Below are positions 38,685 to 46,745 of a DNA stretch of 64,000 nucleotides, in pieces. The first letter of the stretch is position 1. Every line of letters begins with the position of its first letter. The position numbers and the translations under genes are program-made. The notes under the pieces are model-generated. The model saw only the letters and a program-made list of their open reading frames with translations, ran no database searches and was not told the DNA's origin. Origin of the DNA: Pseudomonadota bacterium (GTDB lineage: Bacteria; Pseudomonadota; Gammaproteobacteria; Burkholderiales; Methylophilaceae); the NCBI GenBank assembly GCA_029556915.1, contig JAKQIT010000088.1, forward strand, positions 43,932-107,931, read 5' to 3'.

Positions 38685-39571
38685 GTTAAGCTTGTAAGCA
38701 AGGTTTCAAAGTCTTGTTGCTGCGGATATTTCAGCTTTGTATGCACAATACGCCTTATCCAAACGCCTTCTACCTGAAGCGGAAAGCGGCTTTGAATTTC
38801 ATGGTAAATATCTGGGTCGTGCTCACCATCATCGCCAATTAAGGTAAACTTTACGTGTGGTAATGCATTAAAAATCGCTGTAATTTTTTCAATTTTATAC
38901 GTTTTAACATGCAGGGAATCCCCTGCTTCATCACGCGTCAGTCGGCGGGTAATAATGAGGCCAGCAGGAAAGTCATAGTGCTGCAAAAAACCTTGTACAA
39001 AATGAAAAAGCTGCCTAGGCGTGGCAGAGAGATAAAAAATTGGGGTGTGAGGCTGTTGCGCGGTTAAATGATGGTAAACCTGCGCTGCCCCAACCACCGC
39101 CTCGCGCTGCAGAGGGTTTTTTAAAAAAGTGTTCGTTAAAAGCCGCAGTTTTTTGGTGACTTCTGAGACTAAAATGGTATCGTCTAAATCAGTGATGACA
39201 CCACAAGTCACTTGCTCGCCGATAACTAAACACTGACCCTCATGCTGTGAAAATGTACTTTTAACTGTGATTTTTTGCCAGCCATGCACGTGGCTATTGG
39301 TTTGAATGGCTACTTTAAAATAACCTTCATCATCCGTCGTGCCTGTGTAGTGATGTTCGCCAAAAGTAAGTGTAAACGGCACGCATTTTCGCTCGCGGTT
39401 AATCATCAACGATAAACTGCGCGTTAAGTTTCTGCGCCAGCCATCTTCAAAAGAAAATTGGCGCATTTTGCGTTGCTTGATAATGCGCCCTTCAATTGTG
39501 CCACCGTTGCTGCTTATAAAGGCAGGGTAAATAACAATCTCATCTTTTGGCAAAACTTGGCTTGATGACAT
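38681..39571 (-). CDS. APP1-type phosphatidate phosphatase (DUF2183)
   Basis: The 296-residue protein has the catalytic HAD-like motif GVITDLDDTILVSEV (Asp128, Asp130 and Asp131) and FYLSATPRQLFHFVQGFLQHYDFPAG, KIEKITAIFNALPHVKFTLIGDDGEHDPDIY, typical of the APP1 catalytic domain, which removes phosphate from phosphatidic acid to give diacylglycerol in yeast. The N-terminal 110 residues form a beta domain as in bacterial homologues. It is the last gene of a three-gene unit with the membrane protein and the MGDG-synthase-like glycosyltransferase. Confidence 0.85.
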   Translation of the reverse strand: MSSSQVLPKDEIVIYPAFISSNGGTIEGRIIKQRKMRQFSFEDGWRRNLTRSLSLMINRERKCVPFTLTFGEHHYTGTTDDEGYFKVAIQTNSHVHGWQKITVKSTFSQHEGQCLVIGEQVTCGVITDLDDTILVSEVTKKLRLLTNTFLKNPLQREAVVGAAQVYHHLTAQQPHTPIFYLSATPRQLFHFVQGFLQHYDFPAGLIITRRLTRDEAGDSLHVKTYKIEKITAIFNALPHVKFTLIGDDGEHDPDIYHEIQSRFPLQVEGVWIRRIVHTKLKYPQQQDFETLLTSLT

Positions 39572-39584
39572 AATTTATCGAACT

Positions 39585-40055
39585 CTATCTTCTATTTGGG
39601 CTACGCCAATATGAAAACACAATAAGTGCGATACCCACTATAGTAAACGTCCAATAATCGGTAGGCATAAAGCCAAACCAATGTTTATGCCACGGGATAA
39701 ATTCAGGGCTAAATTTACCTAAACCATAAGCTGGGTTAAGTAAAAACCACAGCGCATCTTCAATAATCCAAAATAGCGCTACCGCACCTAAAATGCGTGC
39801 TTCAAGCCGCCAATGCCATGTGTTTAGCATCACTGCAGGTAAGTGAAAAACCAATAACATGAAAGGGAAAACCCAAGCGTGATAACCTGTCATCGGGCGG
39901 CTACCCCAAAAAATATCGAGTAACCAGTGGTGTTCAACACGCCAAGTCGGTAAGTTAGCTGCCCAACCAGCAGCACCTTCGATTTGAATCTCTACTTCAG
40001 CAAAAAATAGCGCGAGTATTGCGATGTAAATAATTAACCAGATTGCACGTTTCAT
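39585..40055 (-). CDS. Small polytopic membrane protein, unknown
   Basis: I do not recognise this 156-residue protein. I start it at the ATG at 40055, which directly follows the stop of the glycosyltransferase gene; a TTG at 40067 is also open. It has about four hydrophobic segments (about 2-20, 60-85, 92-112 and 130-150), and its loops are rich in Trp and His (PTWRVEHHWLLDIFWG, FIPWHKHWFGF). It sits between the glycosyltransferase and the APP1-type phosphatase and may act with them in the inner membrane. Confidence 0.65.
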   Translation of the reverse strand: MKRAIWLIIYIAILALFFAEVEIQIEGAAGWAANLPTWRVEHHWLLDIFWGSRPMTGYHAWVFPFMLLVFHLPAVMLNTWHWRLEARILGAVALFWIIEDALWFLLNPAYGLGKFSPEFIPWHKHWFGFMPTDYWTFTIVGIALIVFSYWRSPNRR

Positions 40056-40056
40056 C

Positions 40057-41190
40057 TTAAGCTTCAAGCGTTCCTAGCACATGAGATAACACCATGTTTG
40101 CAGCAGTGGGTTTGGCAATCTTGCTCATGCGTTCACGCATCATATTTAGTAGCACGGGGTTTTGCGTGAGTTTTTGCACTTTGTAGCATAGCGCTGGAAT
40201 GTCTACCGCTTTTAATGCCGCACCAGATTCTAATAGATAGTCAGCGTTGCGTTCTTCTTGCCCCGGGATGGGCGACACCGCAATCATTGGTAAATGCATA
40301 GCAAGACATTCTGAAGAAGTGAGTCCGCCAGGTTTGGTGATGGCAAGGTCAGATACCGCCATCAGCCGCTCGATTGTTTTGGTAAAACCCATCGCAAAAA
40401 GCCGCCCGGGATATTGCGCGGATAATTGCTGTAAATCATGCAACATTTTTTCATTTTTACCCGCCAGGGCAATCATTTGAAAGTCATTTGGCAGTTGCAA
40501 CAAAGCCTGCGCCATATTGGCAATATTGCCCACGCCCAGCCCGCCAGACATCATGATGAGGGTTAATTTGTTAGGATTAATACCAATTTCATTGGCACAT
40601 AAGGTTGGATTAAGCGGGATAGAAAATTGCGGCATGATGGGAATGCCAGAAACTTTAATGTGTTCTGCCGCAATGCCGCGTGCTTGCAGCCGTGCGGCCA
40701 CCTCATCGCTGGCCACAAAATAGCCTTGAATGTGTGGATGTACCCATAAACCATGTACATCAAAATCCGTCACCTGCACCCAAACTGGCGGCATGGCTTC
40801 GCCCTTTTCAATACGTCGTGAGGCGAGTTCCGCAGGTAAAAAATGTGTGCAGATAATCGCATCGGGCGCAATTTTTTTGATTTCTTTTTTGAGGTCACGC
40901 GTGTTGAGTCGCTCAATATTGCGGCGAATCTTGGTCAATAAAGATGAGCTTTCTTGTTTATCGGTATTTTGATAAAGATACGCCCAAAGCAGCGGCGCTT
41001 TATCTACCAGCTTTATGTAAGAGTCAGCATACACTTTACGAAAACTGCTGGGTACAAAATCCATCACATCTAAATGCGTGATGTTGGCATGCGGATAATC
41101 GCGCTCAGCGGTAGCTACTAATGCTTGTGCAGCACGCACATGCCCAGCGCCAGCTGAGACACTTAAAACAAGAATATGCGGATTTTTCAT
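40057..41190 (-). CDS. MGDG-synthase-like glycosyltransferase
   Basis: The 377-residue protein has the GT28/MurG fold of diacylglycerol glycosyltransferases: N-terminal HILVLSVSAGAGHVRAAQALV (the GAGH motif of the MGDG-synthase group), ICTHFLPAELASRR, and C-terminal LTLIMMSGGLGVGNIANMAQALL and DLAITKPGGLTSSECLAMHLPMIAV (nucleotide-sugar binding). It therefore probably adds a sugar to diacylglycerol at the inner membrane. The product is unknown. It starts the three-gene unit. Confidence 0.82.
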   Translation of the reverse strand: MKNPHILVLSVSAGAGHVRAAQALVATAERDYPHANITHLDVMDFVPSSFRKVYADSYIKLVDKAPLLWAYLYQNTDKQESSSLLTKIRRNIERLNTRDLKKEIKKIAPDAIICTHFLPAELASRRIEKGEAMPPVWVQVTDFDVHGLWVHPHIQGYFVASDEVAARLQARGIAAEHIKVSGIPIMPQFSIPLNPTLCANEIGINPNKLTLIMMSGGLGVGNIANMAQALLQLPNDFQMIALAGKNEKMLHDLQQLSAQYPGRLFAMGFTKTIERLMAVSDLAITKPGGLTSSECLAMHLPMIAVSPIPGQEERNADYLLESGAALKAVDIPALCYKVQKLTQNPVLLNMMRERMSKIAKPTAANMVLSHVLGTLEA

Positions 41191-41267
41191 GGTGATTATC
41201 CTAGCCTGTGATGGGTCGAAAATTGATCAGAAATTTTGTGGTTATAGTAGGGGTGTTTTGTGCACAC

Positions 41268-41341
41268 ATCATTTGACCACCCCGCAAAGCCAGTCTGCAT
41301 GAGGCTTACAGAGGCATGATTTTTTCTCGGGAGATTTTTCA
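41268..41341 (+). repeat. Family A hairpin repeat, copy i
   Basis: CATTTGACCACCCCGCAAAGCC, loop agtctgcatga, GGCTTACAGAGGCATG and TTTTTTCTCGGGAGATTTTT. The left arm has mismatches. It lies between DUF1841 and the glycosyltransferase. Confidence 0.82.
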
Positions 41342-41370
41342 TTGTTTATTACGCATAAAATAAGTGGTCA

Positions 41371-41802
41371 TTATCCAAGTTTTTTTAACAAACTTAAATA
41401 GCTTTCACTATTCATCGGTGTTTGGTTGCGCTGTGCTTGCCATATCGTTTCGGCCAGACAATCTAATATAGCATGCTGCGCAATATGCGCATCACTATGC
41501 TTCATTTTTAAATTTTCATATATGGTTGAAATACCAATTGGTTGGTTAATGCTGGTTTGTTCTATCACCGATAAATGCAAACTCATATGCAAAAAAGGGT
41601 TAGTTTCACCCATTTCAGGAAAATACTCTTGCGCGGCAAATTGCGCTGGATTGCTCAAAATAGTTTGATATTCGGGGTGCATTTGAATCACTTCCAGCGC
41701 AATTTTTTCTAAATCCGTTAAAGGCTGATGTTGTTGAAACTTAGCCCAAGTATCAAAGAAAAATTGGCGCACTTGGTCGCGCGTAGGGTTAAACAAACTC
41801 AT
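41371..41802 (-). CDS. DUF1841 family protein
   Basis: The 143-residue protein starts MSLFNPTRDQVRQFFFDTWAKFQQHQPLTDLE, and has PEMGETNPFLHMSLHLSVIEQTSINQP, which match the DUF1841 family. All-alpha, soluble. Function unknown. It is 13 bases behind the FIST-domain gene and is likely co-transcribed with it. Confidence 0.85.
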   Translation of the reverse strand: MSLFNPTRDQVRQFFFDTWAKFQQHQPLTDLEKIALEVIQMHPEYQTILSNPAQFAAQEYFPEMGETNPFLHMSLHLSVIEQTSINQPIGISTIYENLKMKHSDAHIAQHAILDCLAETIWQAQRNQTPMNSESYLSLLKKLG

Positions 41803-41815
41803 GGCTTAAATAGAC

Positions 41816-42916
41816 TCATTCTTGTAGTTCTGCAAACAAACTAAGCACGGCCGAATACGGCAATAATTGATTGTTGCCACCAATCGGGGCAATTTCGCCA
41901 TTGCCATAAAAGCCAATGAGCGGCATGTGAGGAAATTGTTGTGTCAGCACATTTAAATCATGGTCAATGCCGTCATAATAGGGGCCACGCCCGATGCAAG
42001 AAAACAGCAAACCAAAATCAGGTTCGGCTTCTAGCATTTGCGTCAGTTGATGTGCCGTAATGCGTAAATCTGCCTGCGCGGTGGATTTATCACGTAATGC
42101 CCAACTGATAAATTGCCCTTCTTGCAAGGCTTGCGCCAATGTCACAACGCCTTCAGTTTCATCAAAGCTGATAATATGCGTCTGCTTGTAAACCCCTTTG
42201 TTAATGGATTCAGCACTGTCTGCATAAAGCGCCATCACCAGATGTAAGGGCACAGGGTCATCACTTTTGCTATAGTTTTGCCAAGCTTTTTGTAAAGCTT
42301 GAAAAGGCGGTTTATGGTCAAGCAACGCAATATCAAAGCCAGCCAACTGTTGAATTTTTTTTGCTTTGGTGAGAATTCTAAGCCCGTGCGAAGCCATGGA
42401 AGCTTGTTTGACGCCAGAAAAAAAAGCTTCAACCCGCCCAGAACTATCGCCTTTACCATTTTGCCATACCGAAAATGGCCCTTGCCCGACCACGTCGCCA
42501 GAAACACCGCCGTAGCGTACGTTGCCATCATTGAGCCACGCACTGTTAATAGCATTAGGCGCAGTGAGCGTTAGTAACGCTTGTTGCGTAGTGTTTTGGC
42601 GTGCCAGTTGAATGCCCACATCGCCACTAAACACCATCGCGGCAGCGGCGGGGGCGTCTAACACCCAATCTTCTTCAGTAAAAATACCTGTCGCAGAGCA
42701 ACCAAATACTTGTGTGCAATTTGCCGCTTTGGCGGCAGCTCGTATTGCAGGTTGCGGGTTATTAGCAAACTCTGAACTTAGCAAGAGCAATACGCTATTC
42801 GTATGGCTGATGTCGGCTTTGTGCATGGCAAGCGTGACGGCTTGCGACGCTAAGTTGGGGTTGGCGGTGCGGCCGATAACAATGCTAGTAGCCACGTTTT
42901 GACTTGGGGAAACCAT
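41816..42916 (-). CDS. FIST-domain (FIST-N/FIST-C) protein
   Basis: The 366-residue protein has the FIST-N domain with FGCSATGIF, and GVSGDVVGQG, then FIST-C with LFSCIGRGPYYDG and MPLIGFYGNGEIAPIGGNNQLLPYSAVLSLF. FIST domains bind small ligands, perhaps amino acids, in sensory proteins; here there is no output domain. It starts four bases after the end of nth on the minus strand, so it is the tail of the rnf-nth operon or of a short nth-FIST-DUF1841 unit. Confidence 0.87.
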   Translation of the reverse strand: MVSPSQNVATSIVIGRTANPNLASQAVTLAMHKADISHTNSVLLLLSSEFANNPQPAIRAAAKAANCTQVFGCSATGIFTEEDWVLDAPAAAAMVFSGDVGIQLARQNTTQQALLTLTAPNAINSAWLNDGNVRYGGVSGDVVGQGPFSVWQNGKGDSSGRVEAFFSGVKQASMASHGLRILTKAKKIQQLAGFDIALLDHKPPFQALQKAWQNYSKSDDPVPLHLVMALYADSAESINKGVYKQTHIISFDETEGVVTLAQALQEGQFISWALRDKSTAQADLRITAHQLTQMLEAEPDFGLLFSCIGRGPYYDGIDHDLNVLTQQFPHMPLIGFYGNGEIAPIGGNNQLLPYSAVLSLFAELQE

Positions 42917-42919
42917 GCG

Positions 42920-43555
42920 CTAATTATAGACCTTTGCTTCAAATTCGCATAAGTCTTCAATGCAGCAAGCATCGCATTTGGGTTTGCGTGCGACGCAAAT
43001 ATAGCGCCCATGCAAAATCAGCAAATGATGCGCGTCGTGCATAAACTCTTGAGGGATGGTGTTAAGGTATTTCTTTTCAACTTCAAGCACCGTTTTACCA
43101 GTAGCCAGTTTGATGCGATTGCCCAGTCTAAATAAATGTGTATCTACCGCGATGGTGGGCTGCCCAAAAGCGGTGTTGAGTATCACATTAGCCGTTTTAC
43201 GACCCACCCCAGGCAATGCCTCAAGCGCTTCACGCGTATTGGGGACTTGCGATTGGTGTTGGCTAATCAATATCTGGCAAGTGGTCAAAATATTTTTTGC
43301 TTTGGCGTGATATAAACCGATGGTTTTGATATAAGTCTCTAAGCCTTCAACGCCCAGTGCCAGAATGCTTTCAGGCGTATTTGCCACTGCAAATAATTTG
43401 TCGGTGGCAATATTCACGCCTTTGTCGGTGGATTGTGCTGAAAGCATCACCGCAATCAGCAATTCAAAGTGACTGCTGTGCTTGAGCTCAGTTTCAGGCT
43501 TGGGAATGGCTTCTTTTAAACGTTGAAAAATAGCGAGGCGCTTCTTTACATTCAT
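42920..43555 (-). CDS. nth: Endonuclease III
   Basis: Nth removes oxidised pyrimidines from DNA and nicks the abasic site. The 211-residue protein has the helix-hairpin-helix and catalytic LEALPGVGRKTANVILN (Lys120) and the catalytic Asp138 in VDTHLFRLGNR. The [4Fe-4S] cluster ligands form C-x6-C-x2-C-x5-C near the end (CVARKPKCDACCIEDLC). It directly follows rnfE, as in many Proteobacteria. Confidence 0.97.
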   Translation of the reverse strand: MNVKKRLAIFQRLKEAIPKPETELKHSSHFELLIAVMLSAQSTDKGVNIATDKLFAVANTPESILALGVEGLETYIKTIGLYHAKAKNILTTCQILISQHQSQVPNTREALEALPGVGRKTANVILNTAFGQPTIAVDTHLFRLGNRIKLATGKTVLEVEKKYLNTIPQEFMHDAHHLLILHGRYICVARKPKCDACCIEDLCEFEAKVYN

Positions 43556-43579
43556 ACTGGGCGATTATTTAAATTGCGC

Positions 43580-44263
43580 TTAACCTTCAACCAGCCCATG
43601 CTGAGCATTTGGCGGCAACATTTTGGCCTTAGCCGCATTTTTTAATTCCACCCAATTGCGTAAGGCGATTAAAGTGCCTAAGCCTAAAAAAGCGCCAGGA
43701 GGTAGCACCGCTAATAAAAAGCCGTGGTAATCTGGCATGGTGTAAAGTGCTTTAGGCATGCCGCTAAACACTAGGTCTAGCCCGGATAACACCGTGCCTT
43801 TACCAATAAATTCGCGCATGGCCCCCAGCAAACCTAGCACTAAGGTGAGGCCAATGCCCATCGTAAAGCCATCCAAAATAGAAGGCACGGGTGCATTTTT
43901 AGCGGCAAATGATTCTACGCGCGCCAACACAATACAATTGACCACAATCAGCGGAATAAAAATACCCAGCACTTTGTGTAGCGGATGGGCAAATGCGTTG
44001 ATAGATAAATCAATCACCGTCACCAAAGCGGCAATCACCAAAATAAACACCGGCACGCGAATTTCAGAAGGAATAAACCGTCGCACGGGCGATACCGCGC
44101 CATTAGCGCACGCCATCACCAAAGCTGTGGCTAGACCTAAACTTAAGCCATTGACTGCGGTAGTCGTCACCGCCAGCGTTGGACAAAGCCCCAGCAGTTG
44201 CACCACACCTGGATTTTGTTTCCATAAGCCGTTTTCGATAATGTCTTTATATAGATTACTCAT
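43580..44263 (-). CDS. rnfE: Rnf complex subunit RnfE (RsxE)
   Basis: RnfE is an integral membrane subunit of the ion-translocating ferredoxin:NAD oxidoreductase complex. I start at 44263 (MSNLYKDIIENGLWKQNPGVVQLLGLCPTLAVTTTA), which has GGAAGTG upstream; a GTG at 44272 is also open. It has six hydrophobic segments and the Cys-containing motifs GLCPTLA (2Fe-2S or 4Fe-4S site shared with RnfA) and VVNCIVLARVESFA. Adjacent to nth, it ends the rnf operon. Confidence 0.95.
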   Translation of the reverse strand: MSNLYKDIIENGLWKQNPGVVQLLGLCPTLAVTTTAVNGLSLGLATALVMACANGAVSPVRRFIPSEIRVPVFILVIAALVTVIDLSINAFAHPLHKVLGIFIPLIVVNCIVLARVESFAAKNAPVPSILDGFTMGIGLTLVLGLLGAMREFIGKGTVLSGLDLVFSGMPKALYTMPDYHGFLLAVLPPGAFLGLGTLIALRNWVELKNAAKAKMLPPNAQHGLVEG

Positions 44264-44325
44264 CTTTTTCACTTCCTAAATCATGACAAATTGCATGATT
44301 TTTTTAATCGCATTTCACGCGCCAA

Positions 44326-44445
44326 AATGCCCGAGAAATTTTTATGCCTCTGAAAGCCTTATGGATACTGGGTTTCGCATTCGACTTAGTGCTTTAGCAC
44401 TTAGCGAGAATGGTGATGCCAAGTACTGGTACAGAGGTGCTCAAA
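44326..44445 (-). repeat. Family A repeat, interrupted copy j
   Basis: Read on the plus strand: CCCGAGAAATTTTTATGCC, TCTGAAAGCCTTATGGATACTGG, a roughly 50-base insert, and then (TACTGG)TACAGAGGTGC. The insert contains an almost perfect hairpin (44378-44412), with CATTC...TTAGTGCT pairing with AGCACTTAG...GAATG. The TACTGG on both sides suggests a target duplication. It lies between rnfG and rnfE. Confidence 0.75.
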
Positions 44446-44481
44446 CGATATACGCTTAAAAAGCATTGTTTTTAATGCATT

Positions 44482-45114
44482 TTAAGCAGCCGGCGTTGCA
44501 AACAATGTGGCTTTATTTTCTTCAAAATACTGTAACGCTTTATGCACCGCTTTCACTACCGCGCGTGGGGTAATAGTGGCACCCACCATATAATCAAATT
44601 TCCCACCGTCTTTTTTTACTAACCATTGCTCGGCTGATGTTTTTTGGATATCTTCATCGTTAAAAAGTTTAATCCAATCACCGTGGCTAATGTCAATATA
44701 GTCGCCCAGCCCTGGTGTTTCTTTATGCGCCAGCACGCGCACGCCGCTAATGCTGCCATCCGCGCGAATGGCAATCAGCAATTTAATATCACCACTATAA
44801 CCGTCGTGCGCAATCGCTTCTAAAATCACGCCTGAAGCTTGGTGATTATGCGTGGCAATATTCGCCACGCTGGTTTGCGTGTTACCCAATAGCGCATTGG
44901 GGGCAATTTCAACTGTTTGCTTGAGCAAATCATTATCGTAGGTATTTTCTGGCAAAATCTGCTTAAATAAAGCCAGACGCGCTTCTTTTTCACTGGCCTC
45001 AATCGGCGCACGTGTAATGTTAAATATGTAGGCCAGCATCGCCGTGCCCACAAATGCAAACGCAATTAAAGTGAGCGCTGTTTTTGAAGCGTGTTTTAAA
45101 ATGGTTTCAGGCAT
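44482..45114 (-). CDS. rnfG: Rnf complex subunit RnfG
   Basis: RnfG is a periplasmic flavoprotein held by one N-terminal membrane helix (about 10-30, KTALTLIAFAFVGTAMLAYIF). The 210-residue protein has the covalent FMN attachment motif near residue 180 (YMVGATITPRAVVKAVHKAL; the Thr after GAT(I) carries FMN in the family) and the FMN-binding segment RVLAHKETPGLGDYI. Next to family B copy 3, which fills the gap after rnfD. Confidence 0.93.
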   Translation of the reverse strand: MPETILKHASKTALTLIAFAFVGTAMLAYIFNITRAPIEASEKEARLALFKQILPENTYDNDLLKQTVEIAPNALLGNTQTSVANIATHNHQASGVILEAIAHDGYSGDIKLLIAIRADGSISGVRVLAHKETPGLGDYIDISHGDWIKLFNDEDIQKTSAEQWLVKKDGGKFDYMVGATITPRAVVKAVHKALQYFEENKATLFATPAA

Positions 45115-45129
45115 ACTTTAACCAAACCT

Positions 45130-45250
45130 AAAAATGAAAACAGCGAAGTAGGACGAGGCGCACGCCAAAAAATAGGACGCCGCATATGTTGTATATGTAA
45201 GGATGATTTTTTGAAGCGCAACAAAGTCATACAAAGCAGCTTTCATTTTT
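45130..45250 (-). repeat. Family B intercistronic element, copy 3 (rnfD/rnfG)
   Basis: Outer arms AAAATGAAAACAGCGAAGTA and CAAAGCAGCTTTCATTTT pair imperfectly. The core has GACGAGGCGCACGCC, an A-run and GCATATGTTGTATATG. The right arm contains the TGA stop of rnfD (45243-45245), and the left arm ends just before the rnfG start region. Confidence 0.82.
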
Positions 45251-46262
45251 TGTGTCCAAAAACGCGTGGTTGTGTGAGCGCATCAATCAGCGGCACGCAC
45301 ATATTCATGATGAGCACGGCAAAAGCTACGCCATCTGGGTAGCCGCCATACACACGAATTATATAAGTCAACATGCCAGCCCCAGCCGCAAAATAAAGCT
45401 TGCCGCGCGGCGTGGTGGGGCCGCTCACAGGGTCGGTAATAATAAAAAATGCCGCCAGCAATGAAGCGCCACTGACCAAATGGAACATCGGGTTGGCATA
45501 ATGTGCAGGGTTAATGGCGTAAAATGCCAGCGAAATTGCCGCTAAAGCTGCTAAAAATGCGGTGGGTAAATGCCAGCTAATAATACGTTGCTGAATTAAA
45601 TATAAACCGCCCAACAAATATGCGCCTGTCACAAGTTCGCCGCCTTTTGCGCCGAAAGTACCAAAAATCGGCGCTTGCGCAATGCCAGCAACTTCATGAT
45701 TCAACTTTAATTGCGTTTTCAAATAGTCAAGTGGTGTGGCAGAAGTGATGGCATCCACTTTGACATCGTAAGGCAAAATGTTGCTGAAAATAAATTGCAA
45801 CTGGTCAAAAAAGCCTAATTTGGTTTGCGCCAGCAATAAAGGCGCAGGCCATTTAGTCATGATAAGCGGAAAGGAAATCAACAATACCGCATAACCAACC
45901 ATGGCTGGGTTAAATGGGTTGTAACCAAGACCTCCGTAAAGCTGCTTGGCAATCACAATGGCAAATAAAGTGCCCACCACAATCAGCCACCATGGAGCAA
46001 GTGGCGGCAAGGCAAGAGCGAGTAACCATGCGGTAACTACAGCACTTAAATCCATTAAATGCGGCTTTACGGGACGACGGCGAATTTTTAACAACGCGGC
46101 TTCTGAAATTAATGCAGTCACCGTAGCAAGCGTGATTGTCACTAAAATGCCACCACCATAAATCCACACGTAAGCAAAAATACCAGGCACGAGTGCCAGT
46201 AACACCTTGAGCATAATGGTGCTAACGGATGGTGCGTTCATGATATAAGGTGAGCGGTTCAA
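45243..46262 (-). CDS. rnfD: Rnf complex subunit RnfD
   Basis: RnfD is a polytopic subunit with a covalently bound FMN. I keep a TTG start at 46262, since AGGAAC lies just upstream and the resulting N-terminus (NRSPYIMNAPSVSTIM) has the conserved SPY of the family. About ten hydrophobic segments. FMN-binding Thr/Ser is in DAITSATPLDYLK (residue about 187). Subunit order here is A, B, C, an extra membrane gene, D, G, E. Confidence 0.94.
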   Translation of the reverse strand: MNRSPYIMNAPSVSTIMLKVLLALVPGIFAYVWIYGGGILVTITLATVTALISEAALLKIRRRPVKPHLMDLSAVVTAWLLALALPPLAPWWLIVVGTLFAIVIAKQLYGGLGYNPFNPAMVGYAVLLISFPLIMTKWPAPLLLAQTKLGFFDQLQFIFSNILPYDVKVDAITSATPLDYLKTQLKLNHEVAGIAQAPIFGTFGAKGGELVTGAYLLGGLYLIQQRIISWHLPTAFLAALAAISLAFYAINPAHYANPMFHLVSGASLLAAFFIITDPVSGPTTPRGKLYFAAGAGMLTYIIRVYGGYPDGVAFAVLIMNMCVPLIDALTQPRVFGHKK

Positions 46263-46275
46263 AAATGTTCCTAAA

Positions 46276-46743
46276 TTAGAATTTAGTTTGGTTAGCTATT
46301 GTGGATATATGCTTCCCAAGATACCAATAAAATGTTGAATACATTAACAACGAAGTAAATACGTCATTCCAGCCTGTAGTCTTCGCATCAGCATGCACCA
46401 ATCCAAGCATCGTTAGTATGGTCAATATGACAATGAATATGGGTATTGCAATCACGAAAAATCTAATAGACGCTACCCAGCCAACTGTAAAATAGCGGTG
46501 AATAAACTGTTTACCATTATCGCCGCCATTTTGTTTAAAAAGCCAAATGGTGCCATAAATGCAACTTACCAATTGCAATAAAAGCGTGAAGAAGAATGGC
46601 AATCCATAATCTGTAGGTAAACCTATATACATGCACAATGCGTATAAAATTAAAGTAGCAATTAAATAAGGTAAAGCTTCTTTATCGGTGAGCGGCTTTT
46701 CAATCAGTTGCGCTTTTAATTTTTCAATTTTCCAGAAATACAT
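46276..46743 (-). CDS. Small membrane protein inserted between rnfC and rnfD
   Basis: I do not recognise this 155-residue protein. It has four hydrophobic segments (about 24-43, 48-70, 90-117 and 128-146) and a hydrophilic N-terminus that starts with Lys-rich helix MYFWKIEKLKAQLIEKPL. It lies 2 bases before rnfC's stop region and 13 bases before rnfD, on the same strand, so it is co-transcribed with the Rnf subunits. It could be an assembly factor, a subunit, or an unrelated passenger gene; I cannot tell. Confidence 0.6.
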   Translation of the reverse strand: MYFWKIEKLKAQLIEKPLTDKEALPYLIATLILYALCMYIGLPTDYGLPFFFTLLLQLVSCIYGTIWLFKQNGGDNGKQFIHRYFTVGWVASIRFFVIAIPIFIVILTILTMLGLVHADAKTTGWNDVFTSLLMYSTFYWYLGKHISTIANQTKF

Positions 46744-46745
46744 GG

